Origin: Bretschneidera sinensis
Taxonomy: Eukaryota; Streptophyta; Magnoliopsida; Brassicales; Akaniaceae
Reading direction: 5' to 3'
Assembly: GCA_023935145.1 (NCBI GenBank)
Contig: CM043698.1
Coordinates: 18,231,001-18,295,000 of the forward strand
Length of the DNA stretch: 64,000 nucleotides
In this document: positions 57,421-64,000 of the stretch, in pieces
Numbering within the stretch: position 1 is the stretch's first letter
How the letters are laid out: each line of letters begins with the position of its first letter
Position numbers and translations under genes: made by a program
The notes under the pieces: model-generated
The model's database searches: none
What the model was told of the DNA's origin: nothing
What the model saw: the letters and a program-made list of their open reading frames with translations, nothing else

Positions 57421-60400
57421 TTATTTCACATTGATCGCAGCAGCCATGTTTCTTAGCTTCTGAGAAATTTCTGAAAATGACGGCCTCTCTGCAGGATCAG
57501 ATGCCCAACAACTTTCCATCAAAGACTTCCATTCAGGATCACACCATGTTGGAATCGTTGGACGCAATGAATTGTTCACAATTCCTCCTGCAAATCAAAA
57601 GAAGAAACACATAATGATGATCACATATTAATCAACTGACCTAGTTTAGATTGGGAATATCCAAACCACCACTATATTTTCAGATTCCATTTTTCTTTCT
57701 CCTTTTTTTGCGTTTTCTGAGGAATGACCTAGTTTAGATTGGGAATATTCAACCCAATCATTTTATTATGATAGTAAAGACGTAAACATTTCTTCTCCTT
57801 TCTCTCTCAGACCAAGCAGGGGAGAAACACCTTTCTTGTCGTAAAATACATTCAGGTTCAACCTTTTAAACAAAGTCATATCAAACTTAGAAAGACCTAC
57901 AAAGAAACGCCAAATAAGAGTAACAACAAAAATTGCACTTACAATATTCTCTAGAAGGTTTTTGCTTCCTAGTTCACGTTGCATTATTCTTCACATTAAA
58001 ATAATAATAAACAATGGTGCAGGACCCTAACCCTTAACAGATTCATTAATTTGATTGGCATGCTTCGCCTTCTAATGAGATAGTAAAAAAAATTGACTCA
58101 GTTCGGAAGAACTTAGTATTTTGAAGTTGAAAGATGCACAAAATTCAGTCTCCAGCAACTTATGAAAAAATTCGCAGTATTTTCTATAAGGTACCTGCTA
58201 ATCTAAGTGGTTAATATTGCCCTACCACTATATATTTACAAAACTGAGAGTTGCACCGTTAATAGAGTTACAGGACCTGCATGAAGTTTGAACTAGGAGT
58301 CAAGGCTCAATCATAGGAATCAATACTAGAGAAATGATGAATTAGCTATTACTGAAAACAAATTAGTTTAAGCTCAGGTATGTAGACAAATGGCTTCAAA
58401 ATGACAATTTCCACTGAATATGCATAGTGCTCACTGGTCTGCCCTCAAAGAAACTTGTGATGAACCCTAGGAGAGGGCATGTTCGGTTCTAGTTTTTGTT
58501 TTGTTATTTTTTTTTGTTCACAAAACACATGTTCCCGAAATCAAAACATAAAGCACTTCTTTTAGTTTTCTGATTCAGAATGTGTTTGGGTAACTATAAC
58601 TAAATCAGTTTTAGAGAATAAAAGTAGTGGAGAAACAGATTAAAACAATGAAATGTTATTCTCAAAAGCAGGGAGTGCTTTTAGAAGAGCCTTCTTGAAA
58701 ACTGTTTTCAGAAACAGCAAATCAAACCAATTTTCTTCTAACAGAAAACATTTTCCGAAAACAGAATACTTAGCAAGCCTTTATATGTTCACACATCTTC
58801 AATAAAACTGCACCGTCTCCATTTTCTTGTGAAATGTGTTGACCAGATGGATGTTTAATGCACAAACAAGTTTCACTGTTTAATTAAACCTAACCTGACA
58901 ACAACTAGGCTGCTTAAATATCAACGTATAATTCAACAATATAAAGGTGCCTACTAGTCTTATGTTTGGAGAACCTGGGGACAAAATCAAAAGATTAATA
59001 TACGTGTAATGGAAACCTACCGCAGTACATGGCCCCTTTAAGGATGGGAAAGATGGAGGAGGTTGAATGGAAAAACTTTTTTTAATAGATTTTGAAGGTT
59101 GCGCGGGAAGCCAACCATCAACTCTACAAAAGATGTCAGTTCTCATCAGAAAACTGTACTATAACATGTTTGTATAATGTTATAATAATGGTAATCCCTA
59201 ATGGCAACCAGATGGTAGGTTACATAACACTTCTTAATTTAAAAATTACAGAACTTTTATATCTATATCAATATGATTTGAAGAGGCACCTGTTTCTATG
59301 TCTCATAACACAGATTTGTAAGATAGATCAACTAATAAGGGAGTACAACGAGGTTACTGAAACCTCATAGAAAGTTCAAGAAGGAAAAATATTAAAATAA
59401 TCTGACTCTCTCATAAGAATATCACTCTTAAATTCCACTGACACTTGGGCATTTTAGAATAGAAAAGGGTGTTGAAATTTAGGTTAGAGAGAGATGAGAG
59501 ATTGAGAAGAAACATTGTAGAACTCTTATTATTCTTGTTGTTGTGTGAACAAACCAGCAACTTTATATATAGAACTAAGACTATAAATCCTAATAGGAAT
59601 AGGAAATATAAACTAATAATACTAGGAAACATAAACATATCTAATTAGGAACCCTCTCAACACTTCCACCAGGATTACTTAGATATAATGGGACCACCAA
59701 GGTACCATGTTGAAATTTAGGTTAGAGAGAGATGAGAGATTGAGAAGAAATATTGTAGAACTCTTATTATTCTTGTTGTTGTGTGAACAAACCAACAACC
59801 ATATATAGAGACCTAAGACTATGAATCCTAATAGGAATAGGAAACATAAACTAAGAATACTAGGAAACTTAATACTCAACAAGGGGCCAAAAAGAAAACT
59901 TAATTTCATCAGATAGGTCAAATTAAGAACCTAAAGAGGAAGGATTATATTGCGGGCATGACCAAAAAAATGGAAGAGGAATTTAAAGAAAACATCAAGA
60001 ATACCAAAAATGTCATCTCTTTTTTCCCCCGGGGGGGGGGGGGGGGGGTAACTGGAAGGAAGTTACTTTGGTACTGCCAAACTGAAAACCTCGTGACAAC
60101 CAGCAGATAGGCATTATAGGCTACTCCCTGTGTACTCCACTTCTAAAATAAGAAGCAAGAATGAAATGATTATAAGGGACACGGGAAAAGAAATAGAAAA
60201 CTACCGCAATGGCAGGTGAAGAAAAATATCAATAAGCTCCAGGTAAGTAAGCCAAAAAAGCAAGAGAACCAACACATTAAAAAGAGGTAACAATTTATGA
60301 TTCTTCAATTTTAAAGGTTCTTGCATAACTCCAAATTGCAACAAGCATTTGAATCCAGTAACTCAAATGTTGAGCACTGTACAAGAAGCAAAAAAGTCTA

Positions 60401-63400
60401 TGCTATACAGAGAACGCTTATCATTAAGTCAAAAGTTCCAAAAACATACGGAACAAGGTGATCCCAAAGAATATTCTTACTTGCCTCAGAAAAAGAAAAT
60501 AGGAAAATAAAAATAGAACATAAAAGCACAATAGCTCATCTGACTGAAATCAGCAAAACAAGTGGAAACCCAGGTAGATGGAACCAAGAATACAATTAAC
60601 CCAAGGAACAGTGACCCATAAACTGATCTAGCTTCTGTACTTGTACATTTTGCAGAGGAATAGGACCTCAAAGATAATTGATGAAACCACAGAAAGAAGT
60701 TACCAAGTTCTTTTCATATGTCAAGCACTCACATGAACAGAAAGTAATGACACAAAAGAGACAGTGTAACTTCCTACTTCAAATAACAATTGATGCATGA
60801 GCCCCATGAAAAGCACACATAAACTAATTGCTAAACATCTGCAAGGACCCTAAAAAATCTCCTTTCACACCAATGCTTTCCTTTAGGATCCTATTACTTA
60901 TATAAAGAATTAATAAAACCTGAAATGGAGTTTTGTTAACAGGATATGCAGTCTGCTAATGTTTTGGTGCTTACCAATTATAGAAGCACAATGCATGTCT
61001 GCATAAGGTTCTTCCCCTGTGAGCAATTCCCACATAACAATCCCAAACGAGTAAACATCAATCTACAGCACAGATAATATGAAAATACATATAATCAAAT
61101 AGCGACCAATATATTTAATACATATAAAACACATATGCACGTCAGTATATGAGTGTGTATTTGTGTGCATCTCTGAGAAAAAAAAAGAGACAAATATTAC
61201 CTTTTCAGTTACCATGTTACTTTTTCCACTGAGAAGCTCAGGTGCCATCCAGGGTAAAGTTCCACGAACACCCCCTGACACTAAAGTGTGCTGTTTCACC
61301 TTAGATAAGCCCAAATCACCAATCTACAAGAGCAATCACACATTAAGTAACCAAATCCATACCATCACTTGAAAGAAATTTGTCGGTGTTACTCCTAAAA
61401 GAAAATTTTGAAATATAATATGCTGAGCATGACAAGAGACAAACACTAAGGAACCATCACAAGCTGCAATTGTCACTGACCATTGTTAACAACTATAGCA
61501 GTCTGGTAACAGAATTCAGAATTTCAGAATTTAGAATTTTCAACAAACTTTAAAAGAAAATGAACAATCATGTTTAAACAAGAGTGCTATGGCCATGATC
61601 AAATGTATATTACTGGATCCCACGAAGTAAAAGAAAAAAATAAAAATTCAGATGTGACATATAAAACATATCTAAACCGAGCATACCTTGCACACAGGAC
61701 GCTGGGGATCTCTCATGTTTACTAACAGATTTTCACACTTCAAATCAAAATGCACAATGTTCTTTCCATGCAAATACTCCATCCCAAATGCAGCATCCAT
61801 GGCTATGATGAGTCTCTTGCGACGATCAATAGTTCTGATCAATGAGATTTTGATGTCAGAAATTCTACTTTCAAAATTAACTTTACCGTTTTCATATGTT
61901 CTTTTGAAAATAATGCTTCATGCATACTTGAGCAAACAATGTGATCTATTAGAACCGATAAAATCGAAAATCTAGGAACCGCAGATCACTACATGGCCAC
62001 TAAGATGGTTGGCTACCTGTCCTTCTTCTGCAGAAATTGTTTCAATGATCCATTAACCATAAATTCTGTCACAGTCGCCAAAGATCCGTCAGGACCATCA
62101 CGAACTATACCGTAGAAAGAAACAACATTTGGATGATGTAGTGAACTCAATATCAAGGCCTCCTTCCAAAAATCTGCAATCTGCAACAGCAAACAAACAC
62201 AACAACTACCGATCAATTCCATGAATACACTCACAAATATAAATATCATATAAATGATAAAAAGTTGACATATGATCAGTGACGGATACAAAGGAGGCCA
62301 GAGCCCCAAGGATTTTAACTTTGATTATATATAGTTTTTTTTATAAGAAAAGAAAAAAAAAATACATATTTCTTTTTTTATAAGTAAAAAAAAAATAATA
62401 AAAAAATACATATTTCTACTCAGTACTAGTTTAGTAGGTGGCCCAACCCCAATCCCCCTGCCAAAGGTAAAAAAAAAACATTTTACAATAAATCAGACTA
62501 GGGATTTTTCACGATTTGGAATATAACAAAAAACTTCATAATATGGTTAAGCTAAAATAATCGGTAAAGGAAGAGAGATCAGAAAGATATAGATACTACC
62601 AGACGTTCTCTTTCACAAGGTCTACCAGCGAAGCAGCTGGCTTTTATTCTCTTGATTGCCACATCAGAACCCTTCCATTTGCCATGATAAACAGCCCCAT
62701 ATGTTCCAGAACCTAATATCCGGAACTCCTCCAAATCATCATTTTTTATTGTCTGAAATGAATGAGCATACTGTCAGAACCAAAGCACAAAAAGTTACAA
62801 AGAAACACCGCTAGAAAAAATTTATGACCCATAGCAGATAATACTGAAGAAGATATCCGCAAAGATGAGTTCTGTAAATAAAGCAGGAACCTGTAACCCC
62901 TTCGCAATAGCTTCTGCCTCAGCCTTTGTTGGCTCTATTTTGGACATGTCTGGATTGTCATTATCCGAATCCAACTCCAATTCCCCTTGCGCATTCTACG
63001 GGACAAACATGACATTAGAACGAGAATATAAACTACTAACAAATATCTTCAACAAAGAAATTCCTCTAGAGTCTCACCACTGGCTCAGATTTGTTTAAAG
63101 CTGCTTCTTTTGCTACTGAATCATGTTTTACAGAATCAGAATTTTCTTCAAGTTGGGTTTTCACCTCCTCAACCCCTTCTAGTGCTGCCTTTGTTACAGA
63201 AGCAATCAAATCGGGCAGGAAACTCAAATCATGAACAGATAGCTTTGCATCTTCAAGTGGAGGAGATGGATCTTTTTCGCCTGGTTTCACAACATCACCA
63301 CTCTCTTCAACAGGCCTCAAGCAACTTGAGCTGGCAGACCCATGAGATGCCACCTCAGATTTTTCTGGACAAAATATGCCAAGTACATCAGAGTTTTCAA

Positions 63401-64000
63401 CTGCTTCTACATTACTTGCTTCTTTATCTTCTTCAAGAATAGTGTTCCCCTCTGTCCCTGCTCCTTCAGCAACACAGGTGTTATTTCTTGATTCTGGAAC
63501 CAATTTATTGTGAACCAAAGTTGAAGATGGATCCAATAGCTGTGTAGGTTCTGTGTGAGTGGTAAGGTTTAGAATCTCACTTGGGGATCGATTTGGATCT
63601 GAAGTAAAGAGATGTGGGTTTTCTTGACTGTGAGTGTTTGGGTTCAATTTCAAAGAATGAGCATAAGAATGTTCAGGCACCGATGTTACATCAAAGCCCA
63701 ATATTTTTGGTGGTGAATCAACCCAAGGATTTTGATTATCCACCCCAATACAAAACCTTGTACCACCCTCCATTGGACCCCTAAGAAAAGCTGGATTAAC
63801 TGTACCATTCACTTGCAGGGGTAAGCCAGATGCTTCATAAGAGGGAGCACCAGGCAAATGGTTCGGAACATTTCTCCATAAAGTTTGTGGATGTACATGC
63901 CCATGTGACACTGGGTAAAGATTATCTGTTCCATGAGCATATGGATTATTTCCATACCGGACCCCACGTTCATCAGCAGGAGGAATGTGTAGGTGTGCAG
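57421..64000 (-). CDS. Raf-like MAP kinase kinase kinase (B4-like), 3' part
   Basis: Inferred exons in coding order: beyond 64000 to 63078, 62995-62891, 62752-62600, 62180-62017, 61834-61687, 61323-61201, 61062-60975 and 57587-57421. The gene continues past the window edge, so the start and any N-terminal PB1 domain are not visible. The first 307 codons are a low-complexity, Ser/Pro/Glu-rich linker. The kinase domain follows: [116 protein letters not shown] instead of HRD and DLG instead of DFG are normal for this Raf subgroup. Such kinases activate SnRK2 kinases under osmotic stress. The last intron (57588-60974) is 3.4 kb and holds a small LTR element. Confidence 0.9.
59470..59881 (-). mobile_element. 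Minute TRIM-like LTR element in the Raf-like kinase intron
   Basis: LTR copies at 59470-59662 and 59708-59881 both start TGTTGAAATTTAGG and end CTCAACA (TG...CA type). The internal part is only 45 bp (59663-59707). On the minus strand it begins TGGTACCTTGG right after the 5' LTR, close to the initiator-Met tRNA primer site, and ends with a purine tract (GGTGGAAG) at the 3' LTR. Flanks aaggg and agggg match at 4 of 5 positions. There is no coding capacity. Confidence 0.75.
60026..60048. repeat. C5-G18 homopolymer junction
   Basis: Five C are followed by eighteen uninterrupted G (60031-60048) in otherwise AT-rich intron DNA. The run could form a G-quadruplex, or its length may be an artefact of sequencing or assembly. 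Confidence 0.9.

Noticed and set aside
58480..58790. Possible MITE in the last Raf-like intron
   Set aside because: Some 'aaaacag' and 'ctgtttt' stretches are inverted, but no consistent ends or target duplication could be seen.
1..64000. CRISPR array, bacterial operon, phage or plasmid features
   Set aside because: Introns, plant-only gene families and plant retroelements show this is nuclear plant DNA; no such features were seen.

Overview
This is eudicot-type nuclear plant DNA: AT-rich, with intron-bearing genes of plant-only families (CIPK kinase, PR-1, MATE/DTX, R2R3-MYB, B4-like Raf kinase) separated by several kilobases of decayed transposable elements. Species cannot be fixed from the sequence.

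Layout. 1-7250: broken Ty3/gypsy element of the Tat type on the minus strand, with an antisense ORF on the plus strand between pol and where the 3' LTR should lie. 8342-8957: TIR element. 10043-12653 (+): CIPK21-type kinase in 14 exons, with a GC donor in intron 1 and a GA donor in intron 10. 13944-15395: tandem duplication, then a TIR element nested inside another. 16396-18736 (-): gypsy relic between LTR-like repeats, with a tRNA-type SINE inside. 19346-28811 (-): DUF676-type lipase/hydrolase in 10 exons, whose introns hold a gypsy LTR pair, a Stowaway-like MITE and a LINE with a perfect 16-bp target duplication. 30197-31545: candidate TIR element. 32694-33293 (+): single-exon PR-1-like secreted protein with a CAPE-type C-terminus. 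34652-35769: hAT-type element with a perfect 8-bp target duplication. 39269-41803 (+): MATE transporter in 8 exons. 44300-47401: duplicated inverted repeats, then a copia gag remnant joined directly to an LTR. 48501-50184 (-): R2R3-MYB of the RAX/MYB36 type. 50185-57420: AT-rich intergenic DNA with small repeats. 57421-64000 (-): 3' part of a Raf-like kinase, with a minute LTR element and an 18-G run in its last intron.

The genes are independently transcribed. CIPK21 (calcium-CBL signalling), the Raf-like kinase, PR-1 and MATE all fit stress or ion biology in general, but nothing in the sequence links them functionally. The most informative anomalies are the splice-donor changes in CIPK21, the antisense ORF of the Tat element, and several elements with clear insertion footprints. 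I found no unknown multi-gene system. Exon borders were inferred by eye from splice signals, reading frame and family knowledge.
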